This document shows, in pieces, positions 1-7,633 of a DNA stretch of 21,921 nucleotides. This stretch comes from a virus. The first letter of the stretch is position 1. The number at the start of each line of letters is the position of its first letter. The notes under the pieces are model-generated. The model did no database searches. It was not told the origin of the DNA and was given only the letters and a program-made list of their open reading frames with translations. Where the stretch lies: IMG/VR virus record IMGVR_UViG_3300014720_003097, positions 1 through 21,921 of that record. The stretch is one strand, 5' to 3'. Position numbers and translations under genes: made by a program.

Positions 1-3000
1 ACCTCGCACTGGCAGGTCATGGTTGAGGGCATCAATTTCCGCGGTAACTACAATGCAGTCACACCGTACGCGGTAAACGACGTTGTTGCGTTTGGCGGCA
101 TTCTTTACACCTGCATTCAGAACAGCACAAATAACGTCCCGACTAACACAACCTACTGGGAAAAGTTCGTTGACGGTCTTCAATATGAAGGCAACTACAA
201 CAACGCAACGCCTTACCAAAAGAACGACATCGTCACCTACGGCGCACGCGCGTACATCGCGACTGCCACGACTACAGGAAACCTTCCAACAAACACATCG
301 TACTGGCAAGTCTTTGCAGACGGCATCGCAGGTCTTGGGATCTATAACCCAGCGACTGAGTACAAGAAAAACGACGTCGTACTTCTTGGCGGCCGCACGT
401 ACATCGCACTTCGAGACACAGTCGGCGACGAGCCTGGTCTCACAGGAAGCTCTTCGGACTGGACCGTCTTTGCAGACGGACTCAAGTTCCGCAGCAACTG
501 GAACACAGCGACTCGCTACGAACTCAATGACGTCGCTCTTCGAGGCGGCAACGCGTACATCTGTATTCTTGCTCACACATCTGCAGGAACGTTCAACGCA
601 GACCTGACAGCGCTGAAGTGGACGATCTACAGCCAAGGATTCCGCTTCCGCGGCGTGTGGACTCCAGAGACCGAGTATCTTGTCAACGACCTTGTCTCTG
701 ACGGAAACTCGACATACGTCTCAAGCGCCGACTTTACATCTGGTGTTACAAGCATTCTTGACGACGTGTACTGGTCGGTCTTCGCGCTTGGTGCCGACTA
801 TCTTCCAGCTCAGGTAAGCAACGAGAACAAGCTTCTTTCAACGGATGGAACAGATCCGTTCTGGTCGTCTGACATCGATATTTCTGGTGACGTCAAAGCC
901 GGCGGAGTTCTCTATCTTGGCCAAGACGCGTACACGATCGCGACGACTGTCGCTCTGCCAAACCTCATCGGCTTGGCCGTCGGCGATGCCGGTGGATCGT
1001 CTGAAGAATACACTCAGTTTGTCGTCTGGAACAAGAACACTGACGGTCTAGCCTCAACTGACCTCATCGTGCAGACGCACGATGCTACGGACTCCGACGG
1101 CTTCATCGACATCGGTATTACCGGCGAGAACTTTGACAGCGAAACGTACGGCATCACAGGACCGAACGACGGCTACCTGTTCATGGTCGCTCCGACAGGA
1201 ACCGCAGGCGAGGGCAATCTCGTCTTGGCTACAGGCGACACCGGCACTGTAAACAAGATCGTCTTCGCAGCGGGCGGTTTGACATCTGGTAACACCCAGA
1301 TGGAGATCATTCCAGACACAAGCGTGCACATCGAGATCGCTACTGCGTCGACAAGCACCACAACAGGCGCGCTCGTAGTTGCGGGTGGCGTCGGTGTCCA
1401 AGGTGACATGAACGTCCAAGGCGACCTCAACGTCGTTGGTAACCTCGCATTGAGCGGTCTTGACTACATCGGCGTAGGTGACGGAGCGGCCGAGTTTGGC
1501 GCTACGTTGACTAACCCAATCGCGACGTTCCAGATCGACGCAGATGACTACGCACAGGTCGCGTTTAGGAACATCAGCGACGCCGTCAACGCGTCGACTG
1601 ACTTCATCGCGTACGCCGACGATGGCGATGACGACGACGGCTACATCGACATGGGCATCACGTCGAGCAACTTTGCCGATCCCGAGTTCACTTTGACTGG
1701 AGCTCATGACGGCTACATCTTCATGAACGCTCCGAGCGGCTCTGGTGGTGCAGGCAACCTCGTCTTGGCTACAGGTGCAAATGGCGTCGAGAACAAGATC
1801 GTCTTCGCAGCTGGCGGTTTGACATCTGGTAACGAACAGATGATCATCACACCGTTCCAGTCGGTGCATGTCGAGATCGCTACAGAATCGACAAGTGCTA
1901 CTACTGGAGCGTTCACTGTAAACGGCGGTATCGGTCTTACTGGCAACTTGAACGTCGGCGGAAACGTCGGCATCGTCGGTAACGTCGACATTCAAGGTCA
2001 GATCACGATCGCGGGCGGCGGAACAACATTCGACACCGCAAACCTCGCGGTTGTCGACCCGATGATCTACGTCGCGCAGTCTAACTCGGACAACGTAATT
2101 GACTTTGCGTTTGTCGGCGAGGCAGCATTCCCGATCACTCCGATCGCGCGCACCGTGACAAACAAGGTCCTCACAGACAACATCGCAACGCTGACGGTCT
2201 CGGCGGCGCATACGTTCCAAGAAGGCGACTACGTCGTCGTCGCAGACGTCGATGCGACATTCAACGGAACTCATTTGATCACAGATCTTCCGACAGCCTC
2301 GTCGTTCAGCTTTGCTAAGACTGCAACAAACGTTCCAGCAGCGTCTGCTACTGGTACAGCGACTGTTTCCAACAGAGCAAAGTACTCAGGTCTTGCGAAA
2401 GACGCCACAGACGGAATCTGGAAGTTGTTCGCCGATGCAAGCACTAAGCCAGCGAATACGGTAAACTTCTCTGAAGCTGGTGTTCGCTACGACGACCTCC
2501 AACTCCGCAACATCACCGCGGTTGGAAACGTCGCGGTCACCGGAACTCTCAAGCAGAACAATCACGACGTTCTGACCAACGACATCGCAAACGCGAAGGG
2601 CGACATCATCGTCGCGACCGCGCCGGACGCGATGACTCGACTTGGTGTTGGATCTAACACGACGTTCATTCAGGCTGACAACACTCAGGCGACAGGTCTC
2701 AAGTATACAAGCTTGGCGACAGACACCGTCCTTGGCGCAGTCCAGGTCACGGCTTCCACCTCTCGTCCAGCGTCTCCTTCCATCGGTCAGTTGATCTTTG
2801 AAACAGACACTGACTACATCAACCGCTACACTTCTAGCGGATGGAAGGCTCTTGGTCCGGTGTTCATCGGTTTCACGACCGACGACAGTGGCAACCTCAC
2901 GGTTGTCACAGGTCCGGACGGAACCTATAATGTTGGAGACTACACCGACTATGGCATTCTCCCAGCGGAGATGTCAGTGTCGGTGAACGCCTCCGGTCAA

Positions 3001-3018
3001 TTGGTACTCACCTCGTAG
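1..3018 (+). CDS. Large modular tail fibre/adhesin protein (5' end outside window)
   Basis: The reading frame is open from base 1. The residues before the first ATG (position 19) read TSHWQVMVEG, which matches the end of the repeat unit that follows, so ATG19 is internal and the true start lies upstream. Numbering from ATG19, five repeats of about 50 residues occupy roughly 4-257, each following the pattern Y-N-x-x-T-x-Y-x-x-N-D-V-V...G-G-x-x-Y...W-x-x-F-x-D-G. This resembles carbohydrate-binding module 5/12-like repeats of phage adhesins. Two related modules of about 180 residues follow (about 294-475 and 483-665), each with a G-N-L-V-L-A-T-G motif, an AAGGLTSGN motif and a TTGA...GGVG/GGIG...GNLNV type end seen in tail fibres. 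The C-terminal third has a KGDIIVA...RLGVGSN tail-fibre motif. Inference: a receptor-binding or baseplate-associated fibre. Tail assignment is firm, the exact role is not. Only the stop (TAG) is in the window. Confidence 0.8.
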   Translation, partial: TSHWQVMVEGINFRGNYNAVTPYAVNDVVAFGGILYTCIQNSTNNVPTNTTYWEKFVDGLQYEGNYNNATPYQKNDIVTYGARAYIATATTTGNLPTNTSYWQVFADGIAGLGIYNPATEYKKNDVVLLGGRTYIALRDTVGDEPGLTGSSSDWTVFADGLKFRSNWNTATRYELNDVALRGGNAYICILAHTSAGTFNADLTALKWTIYSQGFRFRGVWTPETEYLVNDLVSDGNSTYVSSADFTSGVTSILDDVYWSVFALGADYLPAQVSNENKLLSTDGTDPFWSSDIDISGDVKAGGVLYLGQDAYTIATTVALPNLIGLAVGDAGGSSEEYTQFVVWNKNTDGLASTDLIVQTHDATDSDGFIDIGITGENFDSETYGITGPNDGYLFMVAPTGTAGEGNLVLATGDTGTVNKIVFAAGGLTSGNTQMEIIPDTSVHIEIATASTSTTTGALVVAGGVGVQGDMNVQGDLNVVGNLALSGLDYIGVGDGAAEFGATLTNPIATFQIDADDYAQVAFRNISDAVNASTDFIAYADDGDDDDGYIDMGITSSNFADPEFTLTGAHDGYIFMNAPSGSGGAGNLVLATGANGVENKIVFAAGGLTSGNEQMIITPFQSVHVEIATESTSATTGAFTVNGGIGLTGNLNVGGNVGIVGNVDIQGQITIAGGGTTFDTANLAVVDPMIYVAQSNSDNVIDFAFVGEAAFPITPIARTVTNKVLTDNIATLTVSAAHTFQEGDYVVVADVDATFNGTHLITDLPTASSFSFAKTATNVPAASATGTATVSNRAKYSGLAKDATDGIWKLFADASTKPANTVNFSEAGVRYDDLQLRNITAVGNVAVTGTLKQNNHDVLTNDIANAKGDIIVATAPDAMTRLGVGSNTTFIQADNTQATGLKYTSLATDTVLGAVQVTASTSRPASPSIGQLIFETDTDYINRYTSSGWKALGPVFIGFTTDDSGNLTVVTGPDGTYNVGDYTDYGILPAEMSVSVNASGQLVLTS

Positions 3019-3036
3019 TAGCAAAAAAGGATAGCA

Positions 3037-4980
3037 ATGGCAACGATCAATCTTGGAAAAATCCGACTCAACTGGCGCGGAACGTGGTCCGGCGCGACCG
3101 CGTACACCGCCGACGACGCGGTGTACCTCAACGGTGACTCGTTCGTTGCTGTAGCGGACAACACGAACGCACAGCCGCTGTCAGCCGGTGTGCTGAACGC
3201 GAACTGGAACTACCTGTCGCGCGGCGCATCAAGCGTCGTGACAACGCGCGGAGACATCGTCTACCGCGGCGCGTCAGGTCTCACACGTCTTCCAGCCGGC
3301 ACCGCCGGTCAGGTCTTGACAACTCAAGGCACGACAGGTGACCCACACTGGCAGGACAAGAGCGGCCGCCCGAACTACAGCGTTTACACAGGCGCCGTTT
3401 CGGTTTTGAACAGCGCGTCGCAGTACGGTCGCCAAAACGCTGGTTACGCGGTCGGCGGATTGATGAAGAACAACCACGGTTCGAACCCGGGCTGGGGAAA
3501 CTTGTTCATGATCACGCAAGATCGCAAGAACATCAAGTCTGCAGGATACCAGTGGTACCAGAACCTCGGCACAGGTCACTTCACAGACCAGATCAGCAGC
3601 TCGACATACCCAGGATCGCGCTCCACGACCGGCCAGTATTGCCAATTCGACACGGCACTCGACTCCGACGAGTACTTCTCGTACGTTGTTCGCAACTACG
3701 CCTCGGCTGTTGCTGTAACAACAAAGGGTCGTGTGTACTTCACTGGCTACAACGGCTACGGCCAGTTCGGTTTCGGTGACACAACAACTCGCCAGATCTT
3801 CACGCGCTCGGCATACTTCGGCCCAAGCACCGGTCGCACAGCTGTTGACGTCAAGATCGGCAAGATCTTCTCGGGCTCTGACGGTCTCACGACGCCGTTC
3901 TTGGTGCGCACTTCAGAAGGTGAAATGTACGGTGCCGGATATAACGGTGCTGGCCTTCTTGGACAGGGTGACACCACAAACCGTACGGCGTGGACTCGTA
4001 TCGGTGCTGCCACACTCAACTCGGGTGGTGCGACAATCACAGGATTCCAGTTCAGCAACAAGTGCGCGGTCAACAACGCGATCTGCATCGCGTGGAACTC
4101 GGCCAACCAGATCTTCGGTTGGGGCGCGCCGACACGCCACCAGCTCGGTCTGAACACAACAGCACAGCAGAATACTCCGCAGCGTCTGACTCAGCTCGAG
4201 TCTCTCATCGGCGCAGGCGTCACTCCGGTCGACATCTGCATGCCGGTCGGCGGCAACGACAACAACAGCGTTGTGACAGCGATCTTGATGACCAACGGCG
4301 ACATCTACACAGCAGGTCAGTCCGTCTATGGTCAGCTCGGCATCGGCGGTGCAGATTCTCAGACGTCTGCGATCTGGCAGGTTGTCACGAAGCCGGTTGG
4401 CAAGACATGGTCGCGTATCTGGGCTTCAGGTGGAGAATCGGCGACGTTCTACGCTCTCACGACCGACGGTCTTCTCTACGCGTGGGGCTATAACGGCTAT
4501 CGTCAAATCGGCGACACAACAACAACAAACCGCCAGACTCCAACGCTGGTCTCTGGTCTTCCGGCCGGATTTCAGGGAAATATTGAAAGTTTGTGGACAT
4601 GGGGCGACTCGAACACGACTCCGGTTGGATATCACACCGTATGGGTGCGCACGACGACAAACCGCTGGGCCTCGTGGGGTTACTACGGCTTTGGCACGAT
4701 CGCACAGGCGCAGATTCCAATCTCGTCATTGTTCGACGGCAGCAACGGTTCGTCAAATCCGCTTGAGATCACCGCGCAGCTTCCGGACTTCGGCGCAAAC
4801 ATCGTGAACATTGTTCCTGGCTACCAGACAGGCACGACCAGCTCGGCCATCTACATCTTGATGAATGACGGTCGAGTGTTCCACATGGGTTACGACGACA
4901 GCAACCTGTGGTCGGGAACAAACGACGGCAGTAACGTGCCCAGTCGTGTCTTCTATCCACGTCAAGTCACGCACTTCTAA
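3037..4980 (+). CDS. Tail protein with RCC1-type beta-propeller repeats (copy 1)
   Basis: The 647-residue protein starts at an ATG with a good ribosome binding site (AAAAGGA, about 6 nt upstream), 18 nt after the preceding stop. Residues 1-62 form one carbohydrate-binding-like module (LNWRG...TAYTADDAVY...NWNYL) like the repeats of the upstream fibre. Residues 68-107 carry the phage tail-fibre segment TTRGDIVYRG...LTTQG...W. From about 215 to the C-terminus come RCC1-type repeats, recognisable as G-x-V/I/L-Y-x-x-G-Y/W-N-x-Y/x-G-Q-F/L-G-x-G-D; examples are GRVYFTGYNGYGQFGFGD, GEMYGAGYNGAGLLGQGD and GLLYAWGYNGYRQIGD. RCC1 repeats fold as a seven-bladed propeller and generally mediate binding. 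Inference: a tail tip or side-fibre protein with a propeller head. A paralogue lies at 5262-7595. No enzymatic motif was seen. Confidence 0.8.
   Translation: MATINLGKIRLNWRGTWSGATAYTADDAVYLNGDSFVAVADNTNAQPLSAGVLNANWNYLSRGASSVVTTRGDIVYRGASGLTRLPAGTAGQVLTTQGTTGDPHWQDKSGRPNYSVYTGAVSVLNSASQYGRQNAGYAVGGLMKNNHGSNPGWGNLFMITQDRKNIKSAGYQWYQNLGTGHFTDQISSSTYPGSRSTTGQYCQFDTALDSDEYFSYVVRNYASAVAVTTKGRVYFTGYNGYGQFGFGDTTTRQIFTRSAYFGPSTGRTAVDVKIGKIFSGSDGLTTPFLVRTSEGEMYGAGYNGAGLLGQGDTTNRTAWTRIGAATLNSGGATITGFQFSNKCAVNNAICIAWNSANQIFGWGAPTRHQLGLNTTAQQNTPQRLTQLESLIGAGVTPVDICMPVGGNDNNSVVTAILMTNGDIYTAGQSVYGQLGIGGADSQTSAIWQVVTKPVGKTWSRIWASGGESATFYALTTDGLLYAWGYNGYRQIGDTTTTNRQTPTLVSGLPAGFQGNIESLWTWGDSNTTPVGYHTVWVRTTTNRWASWGYYGFGTIAQAQIPISSLFDGSNGSSNPLEITAQLPDFGANIVNIVPGYQTGTTSSAIYILMNDGRVFHMGYDDSNLWSGTNDGSNVPSRVFYPRQVTHF
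3730..3784 (+). repeat. 55 bp exact direct repeat, copy 1 (RCC1 blade)
   Basis: This segment is identical base for base to 6348-6402 in the paralogous tail gene. It encodes the RCC1 blade core RVYFTGYNGYGQFGFGDT. The surrounding sequence of the two genes is much less similar, so the identity exceeds what the rest of the pair shows. Confidence 0.9.
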
Positions 4981-4990
4981 GGAGAGATTA

Positions 4991-5221
4991 GTGCACATCT
5001 ACACGTACATTCCAGACCTAGTCAACATCTCGTACCTGCAAATGGGTCCGTGGGAAGGCGGTCCAATTCAAGACCTTGGCTTTCACAGCGGACGCATGTA
5101 TTTGAGATTTCCGTCAGCAGAAGCAGTTGCTTCTGCGATGCCAGAGGAAAGCATGGACTTTCGCGAGGCTACAAACGAAGAAATCGAGGCACTCGGGACA
5201 CTGCCGGAGTACCCAGCGTAG
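4991..5221 (+). CDS. Small protein between the two RCC1 tail genes, unknown function
   Basis: I choose the GTG at 4991, which gives 76 residues beginning MHIYTYIPDL. It is preceded by AAGGAGAG overlapping the stop of the upstream tail gene. A longer frame from the ATG at 4865 would overlap that gene by more than 100 nt and lacks such a ribosome binding site. The protein is acidic, has no signal peptide or membrane segment, and contains LQMGPWEGGPIQDLGF and an acidic tail (PEESMDFREATNEEIEAL). Its place between two tail genes, with tight spacing, suggests a structural or chaperone partner of the RCC1 proteins, but that rests on context only. I do not recognise a family. Confidence 0.65.
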   Translation: MHIYTYIPDLVNISYLQMGPWEGGPIQDLGFHSGRMYLRFPSAEAVASAMPEESMDFREATNEEIEALGTLPEYPA

Positions 5222-5229
5222 CGGCTAGG

Positions 5230-5245
5230 TTCTCCGTTCGGAGAA
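5230..5245 (+). other. Short hairpin upstream of the second RCC1 gene
   Basis: TTCTCC-GTTC-GGAGAA is a perfect 6 bp stem with a four-base loop in the 40 nt gap before the ATG at 5262. The 3' arm contains GGAGA, a Shine-Dalgarno-like sequence, but it lies 16 nt from the start, too far for normal use. The purine run AAGAAGAAAAGAG nearer the ATG is the likely ribosome site. The hairpin may stabilise the message or bring an upstream site closer. No T-run follows, so a terminator is unlikely. Confidence 0.4.
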
Positions 5246-5261
5246 AGAAGAAAAGAGCAAA

Positions 5262-7595
5262 ATGGCAACTGTAAATCTGAGCAACATCAAGTTGAACTGG
5301 CGTGGAGACTACTCCGCAACGTCGACTTACACGAAGAACGATGCGGTCTTTTTTCAAGGCAGCTCGTTCTCTGCTAAGACCACTGCTCTTGGACAAGCGC
5401 CTCTCATCAACCCAGGGCTCGCCGACGGTACCCGCATCACTGTCACTGTTGTCGGCACTAAGTATCGTCTGACCGCGACGGGAGTCGGCACAGGTGACAC
5501 TCCAAACCTGACGCTGACACGCGGGCGAACATACTACTTCGACTTCTCTGCAGTTCCAACAACGCATTCGCTTGCTCTTCGTCTTGGCACGGCAAACTCG
5601 ACAGACACGGTCATAGGAGCCGCTCCAAACCGTGTTGACGTCGGATATGACACGTCGTCGATCGAGCACACTGCAACATACAATCGCCGGCCGTTCTCGA
5701 CGCAGAACAAGGTGATCACCTACACGGTGCCATTCATCGACGCTGCCGCGTACACTACGTTGTTCTACGTTTCAGTTGACAACACCTCGAACTTTGGCAC
5801 TATTACTTTGATAGATCCTACTTACCTCGAGGTCAACTCGGCGTTCTGGAGCGTCATCGCACGAGACTCTGAGAACTTCCTCACGACTCGCGGTGACCTC
5901 GTCGGGCGCTTGGACTCCGATGTTGGCCGCATCGCTGCAGGCGCGCATAACCAGGTGTTCACCACACAAGGCGCTGATGCTGATCCGACATGGACGAATC
6001 AGACTGGTCGAAAGCACAACATTATTCAGACGGCCAACTTCACTCTTCCGTTTGGAACAGAGCAGCAAACTTCAACAAATCTCATCACGCGGCGCGGTCG
6101 TATGCACGGCTGGGGACCGTCGTTCTGGGTCATGCCAGATCGCCGCTCTGCTAAGTCTGCAGGCTGGAACCGCCAAAACGGTCTTGGATATCACCACTAT
6201 CCAGACACACTAAACACGACAACCTGGCCCGGTCCGCGCTATAGCACTCCGCAGTACGTGCAGTTCTTTCAGAAATTTGCCGACGACGAGCTCATCAACT
6301 ACATCACACGATGGTCTTCAGGCGCGTGCATGGTCACCAACCGTGGCCGTGTGTACTTCACTGGCTACAACGGCTACGGCCAGTTCGGTTTCGGTGACAC
6401 AAACAACAGGACACTGTTCACTCGCAACGCGTTTTTCGGTGACACTGAAGGCCGCACTGTTGTTGATCTTCAGCATACGCGTTCTTTCTCCGGCAGCGAC
6501 GGCAACCTGACAGCCATTCTCTGCCTCACGGCCGAGGGCGAGCTCTGGGGTGCAGGATACAACGCTTGGCGAGTTCTTGGTCAGAACGACACAACCAACA
6601 GGTCGGTGTTCACTCGCATCGGCGAATCGACAATCAACCGACTGGGCTACACATGCTCGGGATTCGCGTTCTCTCAAGCAGAGGCCTACGGCAGCAACTG
6701 CATCGCGTGGAACTCTAACAACGAGTACTACGCATGGGGTGACAATCAGTCAGGCGACCTCGGGTTCACAAACCAAAGCGCTGTCAGTGTTCCAACTCGC
6801 ATGTCTCAGTTTGAAAGCGTGATCACGGTTGGATCAACTCCGGTCGACGTGATCATGAATCGCTCGAACACAACAACAGCGGCAACTCGCTACACCAACG
6901 CGATCTTGATGTCCGACGGTCACATCTACACGGCTGGTCGCTCTAATCACGGTCAGCTTGGAACAAACGTAGCGGCAAGCACTGACTCATTTATCTGGGC
7001 GCGCGTCAACCGTCCTGCCGGCAAGACGTTCACTCGTCTTGTCGCGGCCGGCGGTGAGTCCGCAACACTCTACGGTCTTACAAGTGACGGATTCTTGTAC
7101 GCTTGGGGCCTCAACAACTATCGTCAAATCGGCGACAACTCAACGACAAACCGTCTTGAGCCTACTCTCTGCTCAAACTTGCCAGGAGGCATTCAGGGTA
7201 CGATCACAAATGTCTGGGCTCAAGGCGACAACAGCTACACAACAGTGTGGTGCGCGACGTCGACTGGTCGCTACTTCTCGTGGGGTTGGTACGGCAGCGG
7301 TTCACTTACTCACTCACAGCGTCCTAACCAAGACCTCTGGGAGACAGGAAGCGAGCCATTCGAGATCACGAACAACTTGCCATACGCGGGTGTCGGTCTC
7401 GTCGATGTTTACCCGCTCTGGGTTTCATCATCAGTACAAGCATGGTTCTTGCGCTATAGCAACGGCGAGATCTTCGCGGTTGGCTTCAACGACTACGAAG
7501 GCTGGAATCCGTCAGGCGGCGACGGGACCAACTACTCGGTGCAGACCGGGTATCGCTTCAACTACCCGCGACTGCTCACAAACATCTACCTCTGA
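5262..7595 (+). CDS. Tail protein with RCC1-type beta-propeller repeats (copy 2, with inserted domain)
   Basis: This 777-residue paralogue of the 3037-4980 gene has the same order: N-terminal module (NLSNIKLNWRGDYS...YTKNDAVFFQGSSF), the TTRGDLVGRL...FTTQG...W segment, then RCC1 repeats such as GRVYFTGYNGYGQFGFGD, GELWGAGYNAWRVLGQND, GHIYTAGRSNHGQLG and GFLYAWGLNNYRQIGD. It is 130 residues longer, mainly because about 134 residues (roughly 52-185) are inserted inside the N-terminal module. The insert contains LTLTRGRTYYFDFS...HSLALRLG and has the look of a beta-sandwich. The module resumes with YLEVNSAFWSV. The start ATG follows a purine-rich site. Inference: a second propeller adhesin with a different anchoring or display domain. 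Its TGA stop overlaps the first element of the repeats at 7594-7623. Confidence 0.8.
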   Translation: MATVNLSNIKLNWRGDYSATSTYTKNDAVFFQGSSFSAKTTALGQAPLINPGLADGTRITVTVVGTKYRLTATGVGTGDTPNLTLTRGRTYYFDFSAVPTTHSLALRLGTANSTDTVIGAAPNRVDVGYDTSSIEHTATYNRRPFSTQNKVITYTVPFIDAAAYTTLFYVSVDNTSNFGTITLIDPTYLEVNSAFWSVIARDSENFLTTRGDLVGRLDSDVGRIAAGAHNQVFTTQGADADPTWTNQTGRKHNIIQTANFTLPFGTEQQTSTNLITRRGRMHGWGPSFWVMPDRRSAKSAGWNRQNGLGYHHYPDTLNTTTWPGPRYSTPQYVQFFQKFADDELINYITRWSSGACMVTNRGRVYFTGYNGYGQFGFGDTNNRTLFTRNAFFGDTEGRTVVDLQHTRSFSGSDGNLTAILCLTAEGELWGAGYNAWRVLGQNDTTNRSVFTRIGESTINRLGYTCSGFAFSQAEAYGSNCIAWNSNNEYYAWGDNQSGDLGFTNQSAVSVPTRMSQFESVITVGSTPVDVIMNRSNTTTAATRYTNAILMSDGHIYTAGRSNHGQLGTNVAASTDSFIWARVNRPAGKTFTRLVAAGGESATLYGLTSDGFLYAWGLNNYRQIGDNSTTNRLEPTLCSNLPGGIQGTITNVWAQGDNSYTTVWCATSTGRYFSWGWYGSGSLTHSQRPNQDLWETGSEPFEITNNLPYAGVGLVDVYPLWVSSSVQAWFLRYSNGEIFAVGFNDYEGWNPSGGDGTNYSVQTGYRFNYPRLLTNIYL
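6348..6402 (+). repeat. 55 bp exact direct repeat, copy 2 (RCC1 blade)
   Basis: Identical to 3730-3784; the bases on either side differ (t versus c on the left, c versus a on the right). Homology of this length in tandem paralogues could support recombination or gene conversion between them. Confidence 0.9.
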
Positions 7596-7623
7596 TACCG
7601 CATTTTTGTATCCGCGGTGATAC
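7594..7623. repeat. Alternating GATAC/GTATC elements at the GT2 promoter
   Basis: GATAC (7594-7598), GTATC (7608-7612) and GATAC (7619-7623) alternate, so the middle element can pair with either neighbour. GATACCGC and GTATCCGC also share the CCGC extension. The last element overlaps the -10 box of the next gene and the first overlaps the stop of the tail gene. This could be a repressor site or a pair of exclusive RNA stems; the arms are only 5 bp, so chance is not excluded. Confidence 0.35.
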
Positions 7624-7633
7624 AATTGCCGCA
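7618..7633 (+). promoter_or_regulatory. Extended -10 promoter giving a leaderless GT2 mRNA
   Basis: TG-A-TACAAT (7618-7626) is an extended -10 element with five of six consensus bases. The start codon begins at 7633, 6 nt after the hexamer, where transcription is expected to begin. No Shine-Dalgarno sequence precedes this ATG. Together these predict a leaderless transcript, which is common in actinobacteria. No convincing -35 box is present, as expected for an extended -10 promoter. Confidence 0.5.

Noticed and set aside
1054-2274. Long minus-strand open frame (406 codons) opposite the fibre gene
   Set aside because: Its protein is rich in Cys, Arg, Asp and Val with no fold-like pattern, and it lies wholly inside a convincing + strand gene with codon bias; it is a shadow of the repeated coding sequence.
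3274-4998. Several open frames of 60-170 codons on both strands within the first RCC1 gene
   Set aside because: All overlap the strong RCC1 frame, have no ribosome site, and have compositions (Arg/Ser/Cys-rich) typical of off-frame translation.
3037-7595. Diversity-generating retroelement acting on the RCC1 genes
   Set aside because: The 55 bp repeat looks like a template/variable pair at first, but there is no reverse transcriptase, no adenine-specific differences and the copies are identical.
7596-7632. Intrinsic terminator after the tail block
   Set aside because: The stems have only 5 bp arms and the T-run lies in a loop, not after a stem; promoter function fits better.
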